Origin: Ramlibacter sp. Leaf400
GTDB taxonomy: Bacteria > Pseudomonadota > Gammaproteobacteria > Burkholderiales > Burkholderiaceae_C
Direction of reading: 5' to 3'
Length of the DNA stretch: 64,000 nucleotides
Assembly (NCBI RefSeq): GCF_001424545.1
Contig: NZ_LMQL01000008.1
Coordinates: 62,001-126,000, forward strand
The notes below the pieces were generated by a model. It worked only from the letters and a program-made list of their open reading frames with translations. It made no database searches and was not told where the DNA came from. How positions within the stretch are numbered: the first letter of the stretch is position 1; each line of letters opens with the position of its first letter. Shown piece after piece: positions 1-7,911 of the stretch. The translations under genes were made by a program, and so were the position numbers.

Positions 1-648
1 CTCGTAGGGCACGTCGATGAACTTGGCACCCAGCGACTCGACCTGTTCCTTCACCGAGGGCCGTACGTCCGAAGCCTCGATCACCGCGCCCAGCCGCTTG
101 GCGGTGGCGATCGCCTGCAGGCCCGCCACGCCCACGCCGAGGATCACGACCCGCGCGGCCTTCACCGTGCCGGCCGCGGTCATCAGCATCGGGAAGAAGC
201 GCTGGTACTTGTCGGCCGCGATCATCACGGCCTTGTAGCCGGCGATGTTGGCCTGCGAGGACAGCACGTCCATGCTCTGCGCGCGAGTCGTGCGCGGCGC
301 CGCTTCCAGCGCGAAGCCGGTCAGCCCCGCCGTCGCCATGCGCTGCAGGCCGGCCGCATCGAAGGGATTGAGCATGCCCACCAGGGTCGTCCCCGGCCGC
401 ATCGCCGAAAACTCGTGCTCCTGCGGGGGCCGCACCTTGAGCACCAGGTCGCAGCCCAGGGCGCCGGCCTGGTCGGTGATCTCGGCGCCGGCCGCGACGT
501 AGGCGTCGTCGGTGGCGCTGGCGGCCAGCCCGGCCGCGGAGGCCACGCGCACCGTGTGCCCCTGCGCCTTCAGTTTCTTGGCCGTCTCGGGGGTGACGGC
601 GACGCGGGTCTCACCGGCCGTGGTCTCGGCGGGCACGCCAATCTGCAT
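1..648 (-). CDS. pntAA: NAD(P) transhydrogenase subunit alpha, N-terminal part (3' end outside window)
   Basis: The 216 visible codons encode the start of the soluble NAD(H)-binding domain I of proton-translocating transhydrogenase, which acts with the membrane subunits to drive NADPH formation from NADH with the proton gradient. The protein opens MQIGVPAET, typical for the family and for related alanine dehydrogenases, and a Rossmann-type ILGVGVAGL motif lies near residues 168-176. The start ATG (646-648) is preceded by AGGAG on the minus strand. The C-terminal end and the partner genes pntAB/pntB lie beyond position 1, so domain completeness cannot be judged. Identification is by family resemblance and is strong. 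Confidence 0.93.
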   Translation of the reverse strand, partial: MQIGVPAETTAGETRVAVTPETAKKLKAQGHTVRVASAAGLAASATDDAYVAAGAEITDQAGALGCDLVLKVRPPQEHEFSAMRPGTTLVGMLNPFDAAGLQRMATAGLTGFALEAAPRTTRAQSMDVLSSQANIAGYKAVMIAADKYQRFFPMLMTAAGTVKAARVVILGVGVAGLQAIATAKRLGAVIEASDVRPSVKEQVESLGAKFIDVPYE

Positions 649-771
649 GGGCGGTCTCCTCGCTTTTTCGTGAGGTTGTAAGAGTTGCGTTGAGCTTACA
701 TGAACTGACGCTGGCCCATTGGAATCCAATGCGCGCGCCTCCATCTGTGAACGCCCCCCAACGCATCCGTC

Positions 772-1881
772 GTGCCCCTCTTCATCCTCTCCCTGCTCCT
801 GCACGCCTTCATCGGCCTGCGCCTGCTCCCCGCCCTGCCCCTGGCCGCCGCCTTCGCACTGGGCGCCTGGCTGCTCACGTCGGCGGTCCTGGTGCCGGCC
901 GGGCTGATGGCCCGCCGCATCGCCCGGCCGCCCCGCGCCGACCAGCTGGCCACGGCCGGCCTGTTCGCCCTGGGCCTGTTCTCGTCGCTGTTCGTGCTCA
1001 CGCTCGGCCGCGACGTGCTGCTGTTCCTCGCCTTCCTGGCAGACGCCGGCGGGCCGGCGCTGCCGCACGCTTCGGCCCGCTGGGTGCCGCTGCTGGCGCT
1101 CGGCCTGAGCGCCATCGGCCTGCTGAACACCCGCCGCACCGCGCAGGTGAAGGAAGTGGACGTGCCGATCGCCGGGCTGCCGGCCGCGCTGCACGGTTTC
1201 ACCATCGCCCAGATCAGCGACCTGCACGTCGGGCCGACCATCCGCGCTGCCTACATCCAGCGCATCGTCGACCGCGTCAACCGGCTCGAGGCCGACGCCG
1301 TGGCGATCACGGGCGACATCGTCGATGGCTCGGTGCCCGAACTGGGACCGCATGTCGCGCCGCTGGGCGGACTGCGGTCGCGGCACGGCAGCTTCTTCGT
1401 CACCGGCAACCACGAGTACTACTCGGGCGCCGGGCCCTGGCTGGCCGAGGTGCGGCGGCTGGGGATCCGGGTGCTGCTCAACGAGCACGTGGTCATCCGC
1501 CGCGAGGACGCCGCGCTGGTGCTGGCCGGCGTCACCGACTACGGGGCGCACCACTTCGATCCCTCGCACCAGAGCGATCCGGCCGCGGCGCTGGCCGGCG
1601 CGCCCGCCGATGCGGGCGCCCGCATCCTGCTGGCCCATCAGCCCCGCAGCGCGACGGCAGCCGAGAAGGCCGGGTTCGACCTGCAAATCTCCGGCCACAC
1701 GCACGGCGGCCAGTTCTTCCCGTGGATCTTTTTCGTGCGCTTCCAGCAGCCTTTCACGGCCGGGCTGCACCGCCTGGGCCGGCTCTGGGTCTACGTCAGC
1801 CGCGGAACAGGTTACTGGGGCCCGCCCAAGCGCGTGGCCGCGCCGTCCGAGATCACACGGTTGAGGCTGGTGGCCGCGTAG
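772..1881 (+). CDS. Membrane-anchored metallophosphoesterase
   Basis: A 369-residue protein with a hydrophobic N-terminal third (several membrane helices up to about residue 120) followed by a calcineurin-like phosphoesterase domain. The metal-binding motifs are all present: ISDLHVG (D150, H152), GD at 181-182, GNHEYY (N213, H214) and GHTHGG (H309, H311). This arrangement matches the YaeI/YkuE-like bacterial phosphoesterases, which act on lipid-linked or phosphodiester substrates at the membrane; the substrate here is not predictable. The start is GTG at 772; an upstream ATG is not in frame. It stands alone, convergent to nothing, 80 bases before the next gene on the same strand. Confidence 0.88.
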   Translation: MPLFILSLLLHAFIGLRLLPALPLAAAFALGAWLLTSAVLVPAGLMARRIARPPRADQLATAGLFALGLFSSLFVLTLGRDVLLFLAFLADAGGPALPHASARWVPLLALGLSAIGLLNTRRTAQVKEVDVPIAGLPAALHGFTIAQISDLHVGPTIRAAYIQRIVDRVNRLEADAVAITGDIVDGSVPELGPHVAPLGGLRSRHGSFFVTGNHEYYSGAGPWLAEVRRLGIRVLLNEHVVIRREDAALVLAGVTDYGAHHFDPSHQSDPAAALAGAPADAGARILLAHQPRSATAAEKAGFDLQISGHTHGGQFFPWIFFVRFQQPFTAGLHRLGRLWVYVSRGTGYWGPPKRVAAPSEITRLRLVAA

Positions 1882-1961
1882 GCGGGGATGGCGGCGGTCC
1901 TACAAGGACCCAAGGTGGCGTCCCACATGGATGAGTTTGGCCGCCACCAAAAACTGCCCGA

Positions 1962-2684
1962 ATGCCACGCCCAGCATTCCTCTCCTCCCCCCTCACCGGT
2001 GCCCGCGCCAACGGCGTCTGCTACCTCGGCGCGGCGCGTGCTCGCCGCAAGTTCGAGCTTTACTACCCCGACGGCTTCCAGGACGAGACCTACCTGATCG
2101 CCGAGCGGGCCTACAAGGAGCGCGCCCACCTCGAGTGGCACGCCGAACTCGGTCCGGCCGAATTCCGCAAGCTGCTGGCGCGCGGCGAGTTCCGCCAGAT
2201 CGCCGACGCCGCCATCCGCATCGAGTCGCGCACCAACCTGCTCTTCTCGTTCGAAAAGATGGCCTTGCGCGACGCGCTGCGCTCGCCCGCGGGGGCCCGG
2301 CTGTTCGCGCACGAGCTGTACGCCTTCCTCTACGGCCGCGGCTCGCCGCAGCGCAAGTTCGAGGACTGGGTGCAGGCCGTGGCCGACCTGCCGCAGCGGC
2401 AGGCGCGCGTGTTCACCTGGCCCGTGGTGACCGTGTTCGGCTTCATCGCGCGGCCCGACAAGCACCTGTTCCTCAAGCCGCGCGTGACGCGCAAGGCGGC
2501 GCGCGGCTACGGCTTCGATTTCGGCTACCAGCCCGAGCCCTCGTGGTCGGTCTACCAGGGCCTGCTCACGTTCGGCGCCATCATCCGGCGCGACCTCGAC
2601 CGCCGCCCGGGCTTCAAGGCGCGCGACATGATCGACGTGCAGTCGTTCATCTGGGTGCAGGGCTCGGACGAGTACGACGCCTGA
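1962..2684 (+). CDS. Conserved hypothetical protein, 240 aa
   Basis: I do not recognise a named family. The protein is soluble, rich in Arg, Phe and aromatic residues, and has no signal peptide or membrane segment. The coding frame is supported by uninterrupted length, strong GC bias at third positions and a normal stop. The middle contains charged helical stretches (ESRTNLLFSFEKMALRDAL) and the C-terminal third is aromatic-rich (FDFGYQPEPSWSVYQGL). It precedes nudJ by 69 bases on the same strand and may be co-transcribed with it. The first in-frame ATG is used; the N-terminal ten residues look poorly structured, so a later start is possible. Function unknown. Confidence 0.72.
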   Translation: MPRPAFLSSPLTGARANGVCYLGAARARRKFELYYPDGFQDETYLIAERAYKERAHLEWHAELGPAEFRKLLARGEFRQIADAAIRIESRTNLLFSFEKMALRDALRSPAGARLFAHELYAFLYGRGSPQRKFEDWVQAVADLPQRQARVFTWPVVTVFGFIARPDKHLFLKPRVTRKAARGYGFDFGYQPEPSWSVYQGLLTFGAIIRRDLDRRPGFKARDMIDVQSFIWVQGSDEYDA

Positions 2685-2753
2685 GGGCGCGGGGGGCGGC
2701 CCGTTCGGGTGCGCGGGCCCCACGGAGCTCGGCGGCTCCCCAATAATCGGCCG

Positions 2754-3236
2754 ATGGACACGCGTTGGAAGCCGAGCGTCACCGTCGCCGCGATCATCGA
2801 ACACGAGGGGCGCTTCCTGCTGGTGGAGGAAGAGACCAGCGAGGGCCTCAAGCTCAACAACCCTGCGGGCCACCTGGACCCCGGCGAATCGCCGGTGCAG
2901 GGCTGCGCGCGCGAGGCGCTGGAGGAGACCGCCCACCGCTTCGAGCCGACCGACCTCGTCGGCGTCTACTTGTCGCGGACGAAGCGGGCCTCCACTGGCG
3001 AGGAGTTCACCTACCTGCGCTTCGCCTTCTGCGGGCGCCTGGGTGAACGCGAGCCCGGCCGGGCGCTGGACACGGGCATCGTGCGAACCCTGTGGCTGAC
3101 GCCGCAGGAGATCCGCGCCAGCCGCGAACGCCACCGCAGCCCGCTGCTGCTGCGCTGCATGGAGGACTACCTGGCCGGGGTGCGGCACCCGCTGTCGGCG
3201 ATCACCACGGACGACAGCGTCTTCGGGGAGTTCTGA
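2754..3236 (+). CDS. nudJ: Nudix hydrolase, NudJ-like phosphatase
   Basis: A 160-residue single-domain Nudix protein. The Nudix box runs from G39 (GHLDPGESPV) to R53-E54 and E57-E58, with Ala where the last Gly is usual. The N-terminal WKPSVTVAAII and the LNNPAGHL segment resemble Escherichia coli NudJ, a hydrolase of nucleoside tri- and diphosphates and of hydroxymethylpyrimidine pyrophosphate. In many proteobacteria nudJ lies directly before mnmA; here mnmA follows in the same direction but two opposite-strand genes (3245-5029) lie between. The start ATG at 2754 gives the normal family length; a longer in-frame start at 2709 adds a low-complexity tail and was not used. Confidence 0.88.
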   Translation: MDTRWKPSVTVAAIIEHEGRFLLVEEETSEGLKLNNPAGHLDPGESPVQGCAREALEETAHRFEPTDLVGVYLSRTKRASTGEEFTYLRFAFCGRLGEREPGRALDTGIVRTLWLTPQEIRASRERHRSPLLLRCMEDYLAGVRHPLSAITTDDSVFGEF

Positions 3237-3244
3237 GGCGGCGC

Positions 3245-4237
3245 TCAGTCGGCCTTGATCTGGGCGCGCTTGACGATGTCGCTCCAGATCTTCTGCTCGC
3301 GGGCGATGAAGGTGGCGAACTCGCTGGCCGGCCCGCCGCCGCCCACCGCGGAGTCGGTGGCGAAGCGTTCGGTCACCGCGCTGGAGCGCAGGGCCTTGAA
3401 CGACTCCTCCTGGATCCGCCTGACGACGTCGGCCGGCGTTCCGGCCGGCGCCAGGATGCCGTACCACTGCGAGGTCTCGAAGTCCTTGTAGCCCATCTCG
3501 TGCACCGTCGGCACCTCGGGCATGGCGGCGATGCGCTGCAGCGTGCCCACGGCGATCGGGCGCAGTTTGCCGGAGCGGATGTGCGCGCCCAGCGCCGGCA
3601 TCCCGGCCGACGAAGCCTGGGTGCGGCCCGCCAGCAGGTCGGTGAGCTGCGGGCCGGTGCCGCGGTAGGGGATGTGGGTGATGAACATCCCCGTCACCAG
3701 CTTCAGGTACTCCATGGCCAGGTGGCCGGCGCTGGCGTTGCCGGCCGAGCCGTAGCTCAGGCGGCCCGGGTTCTTCTTCACGTAGGCGACGAACTCGCGG
3801 AAGTCCCTGGCCGGCACGTCCGGGTGAATCACGAACACGTTGGGCACCTTGGCCAGCAGCGTGACCGGAACGAAGTCGCGGTTCACGTCGTAGGGCTGGT
3901 TGGACAGCATGTACGGATTGACCGCCAGCGTGCCGACATGGCCGAGGATGATGGTGTGGCCGTCGGGCGCGGCCTTCTGCGCCTCCACCATCGCCACCAC
4001 GCCGGCGCCGCCCGGCTTGTTCTCCACGAAGACGTTCTGGCCGAGCTGCTTGCTCAGTTCGGCCGCGACCGAGCGCGCCACGATCTCGGAGGTGCCGCCC
4101 GGTGCGAACGGCACCAGGAAGCGAACCGGCTTGCTCGGCCAGGAGGCCTGGGCACGCAGCCCGGGGGCGGCGATCGCGGCAGCGGCGCCGGCCACGAATG
4201 CGCGGCGCGTGAGGGAAAAAGTTTTCTTTTGCGGCAT
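3245..4237 (-). CDS. Bug/TctC-type periplasmic solute receptor
   Basis: A 330-residue member of the tripartite tricarboxylate transporter receptor (Bug) family, greatly expanded in Burkholderiales. The N-terminus carries an export signal with twin arginines (LTRRAFVAG) and an Ala-rich core ending near AQA. The family opening WPSKPVRFLVPFAPGG, the PGGAGVV segment and the PYRGTGP loop that lines the ligand pocket are visible. Bug proteins bind small carboxylates or similar ligands for TctAB or other systems; no tctA or tctB lies nearby, so this is an orphan receptor with unknown ligand. It is followed upstream, 36 bases away on the same strand, by an SDR gene that could share its transcript. 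Confidence 0.9.
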   Translation of the reverse strand: MPQKKTFSLTRRAFVAGAAAAIAAPGLRAQASWPSKPVRFLVPFAPGGTSEIVARSVAAELSKQLGQNVFVENKPGGAGVVAMVEAQKAAPDGHTIILGHVGTLAVNPYMLSNQPYDVNRDFVPVTLLAKVPNVFVIHPDVPARDFREFVAYVKKNPGRLSYGSAGNASAGHLAMEYLKLVTGMFITHIPYRGTGPQLTDLLAGRTQASSAGMPALGAHIRSGKLRPIAVGTLQRIAAMPEVPTVHEMGYKDFETSQWYGILAPAGTPADVVRRIQEESFKALRSSAVTERFATDSAVGGGGPASEFATFIAREQKIWSDIVKRAQIKAD

Positions 4238-4273
4238 GGGGAGTCTCCAGCCGAAAAGCCTAAGCCGCGCTGC

Positions 4274-5029
4274 TCAGAATTGGTATCTGCGCAAACCCCC
4301 ATCGACCGGGATCACGGCGCCGGTGATGTAGCCGGCGCGCGGCGAGGCCAGGAAGGTCACCAGGTCGGCGAGCTCGCCCGGCTCGCCGTAGCGGCCCACC
4401 GGGATCTCGTGCTCCGACTGCCACGCGCGGTACTCCGGCGTGTAGTTGCGCAGGATCTGCTCCGAGTGGATGCGCCCGGGTGGGATGCAGTTCACCGTGA
4501 CGCCCTGCTTGCCGACCATGCGCGACAAACCCTTGGCCCAGCTGTGGATGCCGGCCTTGGCGCAGAAAGCGCCATTGATGTGCTCGGGCTCGCTCTTGCC
4601 GGTGATGTTGATGATGCGGCCCCAGCCGCGCGCGACCATGCCGTCGATCAGGGCGTCGGCCAGCTGGCGCGGGCGGTGGAAGTTCAGGGTCATCGCCTCC
4701 TGCCAGGCCTCTTCGCTGACGTGCAGGTCCTTGAAGCTGCGCGAGCCGCCGGCGTTGTTCACCAGGATGTCGACCTGGCCCAGCGCCTGCACCGCAGCCG
4801 CGGCCAGCTTGCGCGACGCGTCGTCCTCGTACAGGTCGCAGGCGAGGACCGCCGGCGCCGGCCCGCCGGCCGCGACGATCTCGCGCGCCAGCGCCTCCAG
4901 CTGGTCGGTGCGGCGGGCCGCGATGGCCACCCGCACACCCTCGGCGGCCAGCGCCGCCGCGATCGCGCGGCCGATGCCCGCGCTCGCGCCGGTCACCAGC
5001 GCGGTCTTGTCGGAGAGTCTCAGGTCCAT
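4274..5029 (-). CDS. SDR-family oxidoreductase lacking the canonical catalytic Tyr
   Basis: A 251-residue short-chain dehydrogenase/reductase. The NAD(P)-binding TGASAGIG motif (13-20) and the structural NNAG motif are intact, and the C-terminal VDGG segment is typical. The active site is odd: aligned to the usual Tyr-x3-Lys, the protein has Ala154-Phe-Cys-Ala-Lys158, and Thr143 stands where the catalytic Ser is expected. The Lys is kept. This places it in an atypical SDR subgroup or makes it catalytically altered. The start at 5029 follows the usual SDR length; a longer in-frame start at 5092 would run into the mnmA start region. It is the promoter-proximal gene before the Bug receptor. Confidence 0.87.
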   Translation of the reverse strand: MDLRLSDKTALVTGASAGIGRAIAAALAAEGVRVAIAARRTDQLEALAREIVAAGGPAPAVLACDLYEDDASRKLAAAAVQALGQVDILVNNAGGSRSFKDLHVSEEAWQEAMTLNFHRPRQLADALIDGMVARGWGRIINITGKSEPEHINGAFCAKAGIHSWAKGLSRMVGKQGVTVNCIPPGRIHSEQILRNYTPEYRAWQSEHEIPVGRYGEPGELADLVTFLASPRAGYITGAVIPVDGGLRRYQF

Positions 5030-5094
5030 GCTGCGAACGGCCCCGGTGGGCCCGGGCGCCATGGGGAGAAAGAGGGCCCGGGATAATCGCATAC

Positions 5095-6201
5095 ATGGGC
5101 AATGGCAAGCGAGTCGTCGTCGGCTTGAGCGGGGGCGTGGACTCCGCGGTCAGCGCCTGGCTGCTCAAGCGCCAGGGGTGGGACGTCGTCGGCATCTTCA
5201 TGAAGAACTGGGAAGACGACGATGACGACGAGTACTGCTCGTCGCGGCAGGACTTCCTGGACGCGGCCGCCGTGGCCGACGTCATCGGCATCGAGCTGGA
5301 GCACGTCAACTTCGCCGCCGAGTACAAGGACCGCGTCTTCGCCGAGTTCCTGCGCGAGTACCAGGCCGGCCGCACGCCCAACCCGGACGTGCTGTGCAAC
5401 GCCGAGATCAAGTTCAAGGCCTTCCTCGACCACGCGGTGCGGCTGGGCGCCGAGAAGATCGCGACGGGCCATTACGCGCGGGTGCGCGAGGCCGGCGGCC
5501 GCTTCGAGCTGCTCAAGGGCCTGGACGAGACCAAGGACCAGAGCTACTTCCTGCACCGGCTCACGCAGGGGCAGATGGCCAAGGCGCTGTTCCCGGTGGG
5601 CGAGCTGCGCAAGACCGAGGTGCGGCGCATCGCCGACGAGATCGGCCTGCCCAACGCCCGCAAGAAGGACTCGACCGGCATCTGCTTCATCGGCGAGCGG
5701 CCGTTCCGCGAGTTCCTCAACCGCTACATCGCCAAGGAGCCGGGGCCGGTCAAGGACGAGCGCGGCCGGGTGATCGGCCAGCACCAGGGCCTGTCGTTCT
5801 ACACGCTGGGCCAGCGGCAGGGGCTGGGCATCGGCGGCATCAAGGCGCGCGGGGCGCAAAAGGGCGGCGGCGAGCACGCGCCCTGGTTCGTGGCGCGCAA
5901 GGACGTGGAGAAGAACACGCTGTGGGTCGTGCAGGGGCACGACCACCCCTGGTTGCAGTCGCTGGCGCTGCAGGCCGACGACGCGAGCTGGATCGCGGGC
6001 GAGGCGCCGGCGCCGGGCGAGTACGGGTCCAAGACGCGCTACCGGCAGGCGGACGCGCCCTGTCGGCTGGCCGCCGGCGCCAACGGCGCTTTCGAGCTGG
6101 CCTTCCCCCAGCCCCAGTGGGCGGTGACGCCGGGGCAATCGGCCGTGCTGTACGACGGCGAGGTGTGCCTGGGTGGTGGGGTGATCGCGGCGGCCGCCTG
6201 A
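5095..6201 (+). CDS. mnmA: tRNA-specific 2-thiouridylase MnmA
   Basis: A 368-residue enzyme that installs the 2-thio group on U34 of tRNA-Lys, -Glu and -Gln, using ATP and sulfur relayed from the cysteine desulfurase IscS. The PP-loop SGGVDSAV (12-19) binds ATP. The two catalytic cysteines are C101 in the VLCNAEIKF motif and C197 in TGICFIGER. Length is normal for the family. Divergent from the SDR gene, with 65 bases between the two starts, so both promoters must lie in that short stretch. The downstream toxin-antitoxin pair has its own promoter and need not depend on this gene. Confidence 0.97.
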   Translation: MGNGKRVVVGLSGGVDSAVSAWLLKRQGWDVVGIFMKNWEDDDDDEYCSSRQDFLDAAAVADVIGIELEHVNFAAEYKDRVFAEFLREYQAGRTPNPDVLCNAEIKFKAFLDHAVRLGAEKIATGHYARVREAGGRFELLKGLDETKDQSYFLHRLTQGQMAKALFPVGELRKTEVRRIADEIGLPNARKKDSTGICFIGERPFREFLNRYIAKEPGPVKDERGRVIGQHQGLSFYTLGQRQGLGIGGIKARGAQKGGGEHAPWFVARKDVEKNTLWVVQGHDHPWLQSLALQADDASWIAGEAPAPGEYGSKTRYRQADAPCRLAAGANGAFELAFPQPQWAVTPGQSAVLYDGEVCLGGGVIAAAA

Positions 6202-6235
6202 GGCAAGATTGCCCTCCCGCTCTTGCTCCAGCAAG
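6202..6235. promoter_or_regulatory. Paired short palindromes before the Xre/MbcA-RES pair (candidate operator)
   Basis: Two short palindromes sharing GCAA half-sites lie just before the antitoxin gene. GGCAA-GA-TTGCC spans 6202-6213 and CTTGC-TCCA-GCAAG spans 6222-6235; the second overlaps the -35 box of the predicted promoter. Xre-type antitoxins commonly repress their own operon by binding such sites. The assignment as operator is inferred from position and symmetry only. Confidence 0.45.
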
Positions 6236-6251
6236 CCGGTCGCCGTACAAT
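6223..6251 (+). promoter_or_regulatory. Sigma-70-type promoter of the toxin-antitoxin operon
   Basis: TTGCTC at 6223-6228 and TACAAT at 6246-6251 are separated by exactly 17 bases, close to the sigma-70 consensus. The antitoxin ATG follows 29 bases after the -10 box, preceded by an AACAGGAG ribosome binding site. The overlap of the -35 box with a palindrome fits autorepression. Confidence 0.6.
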
Positions 6252-6279
6252 TGCCACAGACACCCAACAGGAGCAGCAA

Positions 6280-6660
6280 ATGGCTGAGGCAGCGCTTTCC
6301 GCCGACCGGGCAACCGCTGGCGCGGTCCTGACCAAGGCCGCCCTGCGCGCGGCGCAGCTCCTGGGCCTGACCCACGCCGCCCTGGCGCGCACGGTCGGCG
6401 TGAGCGAATCCCATATCTCCCGCATGGCCGCCGGCCAGCGCCAGCTGGAGATCGGCACCAAGCCGGCCGAGCTGGCCACCCTGCTGGTGCGGGTGTACCG
6501 CTCGCTCGATGCCCTGGTGGGCAACAGCGACCGGCACCGCCACCTCTGGATGGACAGCTACAACCAGGCCTTCAACGAGGCGCCGAGGGACACCATCCAG
6601 AAGGTCGAAGGCCTGGTGCGGGTGGTCCGCTACCTGGACGGGGCCCGCGCGGTCATCTGA
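6280..6660 (+). CDS. Xre/MbcA/ParS-type antitoxin (DUF2384)
   Basis: A 126-residue antitoxin partner of the RES toxin that follows. Residues about 15-60 form a Cro/C1-like helix-turn-helix (LGLTHAALARTVGVSESHIS), and the C-terminal half has the antitoxin/toxin-binding fold of the MbcA/ParS/Xre family: RVYRSLDALVGN followed by WMDSYN and a terminal VVRYLDGAR. In known MbcTA, ParST and Res-Xre pairs this protein blocks the toxin and represses the promoter. The start at 6280 is fixed by the GGAG ribosome binding site; an upstream in-frame ATG at 6223 would fall on the promoter. The stop overlaps the toxin start as TGATG, indicating translational coupling. Confidence 0.9.
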   Translation: MAEAALSADRATAGAVLTKAALRAAQLLGLTHAALARTVGVSESHISRMAAGQRQLEIGTKPAELATLLVRVYRSLDALVGNSDRHRHLWMDSYNQAFNEAPRDTIQKVEGLVRVVRYLDGARAVI

Positions 6661-7358
6661 TGCCCTGGGACGAGGGCTGGCTCGCCTCGGTCCGCGGCGA
6701 GCGCCGGGACCTGTGGCGCGGCGTCGAGGCCCAGCACCGCGTCGCCACCATGCGGCTGGCCGACACCCTGCGCGAGCAGGAGCTGCTGGAGGAACTGCTG
6801 GAGACCAGCAAGCCCGCCCTGCCGCGCATTCCCCCCGGCACGCACTACCTGCTGTTCACGCCCTTCCGCTACGTCGCCGAGTGGCCCTCGCGCTTCCGGC
6901 GGCCGCAGGACCCCGGCGCCTGGTACGGCGCCGACGAGTGCCTGACGGTGGCCGCCGAGATCGCGCACTGGCGCTGGAAGTTCTTCATGGATTCGGATGG
7001 GCTGCGCGGCGAGCAGCTGGTGACCGAGCACACCTTCTTCCAGGCACGGTTCGCCGGCTCCGAACTGGACCTCACGCAGGCGCCCTGGAACGAGCACCGA
7101 GCCCGGTGGCGCCACGGCGAGGACTACTCGCACTGCCACGCGCTGGCTTCGCGGGTGCGCGGCCTGCAGGCGCCGCTGCAATCCATCCGCTACGAATCGG
7201 CGCGCCGGGAAGGCGGCCTGTGCCAGGTGGTTTTCGACCCCGCCGCCCTCAGCCTGCCCCATCCGCATTTCCAGCAGACCTGGATCTGCAAGACGACCCG
7301 GGAGCTGGTGCTGCTCTCGCATGACCGCGAGAGCGTCGAGTTCAGGATGCCGGCCTGA
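6660..7358 (+). CDS. RES-domain NAD-degrading toxin
   Basis: A 232-residue RES-domain protein. Characterised relatives (MbcT of Mycobacterium, Res of Photorhabdus and Pseudomonas putida) degrade or phosphorolyse NAD, while the related ParT modifies a target by ADP-ribosylation. The family residues are visible: R70 in TPFRY, the GAWYGAD segment near 86-92, E100 in VAAEIAHWR, and Ser in the C-terminal RYESARR. About 60 residues precede the RES core, a helical region that probably contacts the antitoxin. The gene overlaps the antitoxin by one base, the usual antitoxin-first order. Which of the NAD-targeting reactions applies cannot be told from sequence. Confidence 0.9.
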   Translation: MPWDEGWLASVRGERRDLWRGVEAQHRVATMRLADTLREQELLEELLETSKPALPRIPPGTHYLLFTPFRYVAEWPSRFRRPQDPGAWYGADECLTVAAEIAHWRWKFFMDSDGLRGEQLVTEHTFFQARFAGSELDLTQAPWNEHRARWRHGEDYSHCHALASRVRGLQAPLQSIRYESARREGGLCQVVFDPAALSLPHPHFQQTWICKTTRELVLLSHDRESVEFRMPA

Positions 7359-7379
7359 GCGGCAGGCCGGCGACGCCCG

Positions 7380-7877
7380 TCAGAACGGGATGTCGTCGTC
7401 CATGTCGTCGAAGCCGGACGACGGCTTGTTGCCGGCGGCCGGACGCTGGGCGGCCGGCGCGGGAGCGCGGGGGGCCGGCGCGCGGCGCTGCTCGTAGCCG
7501 CCTCCGTCGTCATCACCGCCCGGGGCGCCGCCGCCCATGCCTTCGCGCTTGCCGAGCATCTTCATCTCGTCGGCGCGGATCTCGGTGGTGTACTTCTCGG
7601 CGCCGCTCTGGTCGGTCCACTTGCGGGTGCGCAGGCTGCCTTCGACGTAGACCTGGGAGCCCTTGCGCAGGTACTCGCCGGCGATCTCGGCCAGGCGGTC
7701 GTTGAAGACGACCCGGTGCCATTCGGTGGCTTCCTTCATCTCGCCGGACTGCTTGTCCTTCCAGCGCTCGGACGTGGCGATGGTGACGTTGCACACGCGG
7801 CCGCCGCTGGGGAACGTGCGCATCTCGGGGTCCTTGCCGAGGTTGCCGACGATGATGACTTTGTTAACCGATGCCAT
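7380..7877 (-). CDS. ssb: Single-stranded DNA-binding protein
   Basis: A 165-residue SSB. Residues 1-112 form the OB fold, beginning [13 protein letters not shown] and including the conserved RCNVTI-like strand ([12 protein letters not shown]) and [10 protein letters not shown] Gly/Pro/Ala-rich linker follows, ending in the acidic tip DMDDDIPF that recruits replication and repair partners. An AGGAGGA ribosome binding site lies directly before the ATG on the minus strand. The gene is 35 bases downstream of an MFS gene, and uvrA diverges from that pair, a neighbourhood common in Burkholderiales. Confidence 0.97.
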   Translation of the reverse strand: MASVNKVIIVGNLGKDPEMRTFPSGGRVCNVTIATSERWKDKQSGEMKEATEWHRVVFNDRLAEIAGEYLRKGSQVYVEGSLRTRKWTDQSGAEKYTTEIRADEMKMLGKREGMGGGAPGGDDDGGGYEQRRAPAPRAPAPAAQRPAAGNKPSSGFDDMDDDIPF

Positions 7878-7911
7878 GAGGTGTTCCTCCTGAGGATTGC
7901 GGGAATTATGG

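Noticed and set aside
3092..5086. 664-codon open frame on the plus strand across the Bug receptor and SDR genes
   Set aside because: It is antisense to two genes with clear motifs; long open shadows are expected at this GC content and its product is low-complexity Arg/Gly/Ala without any motif.
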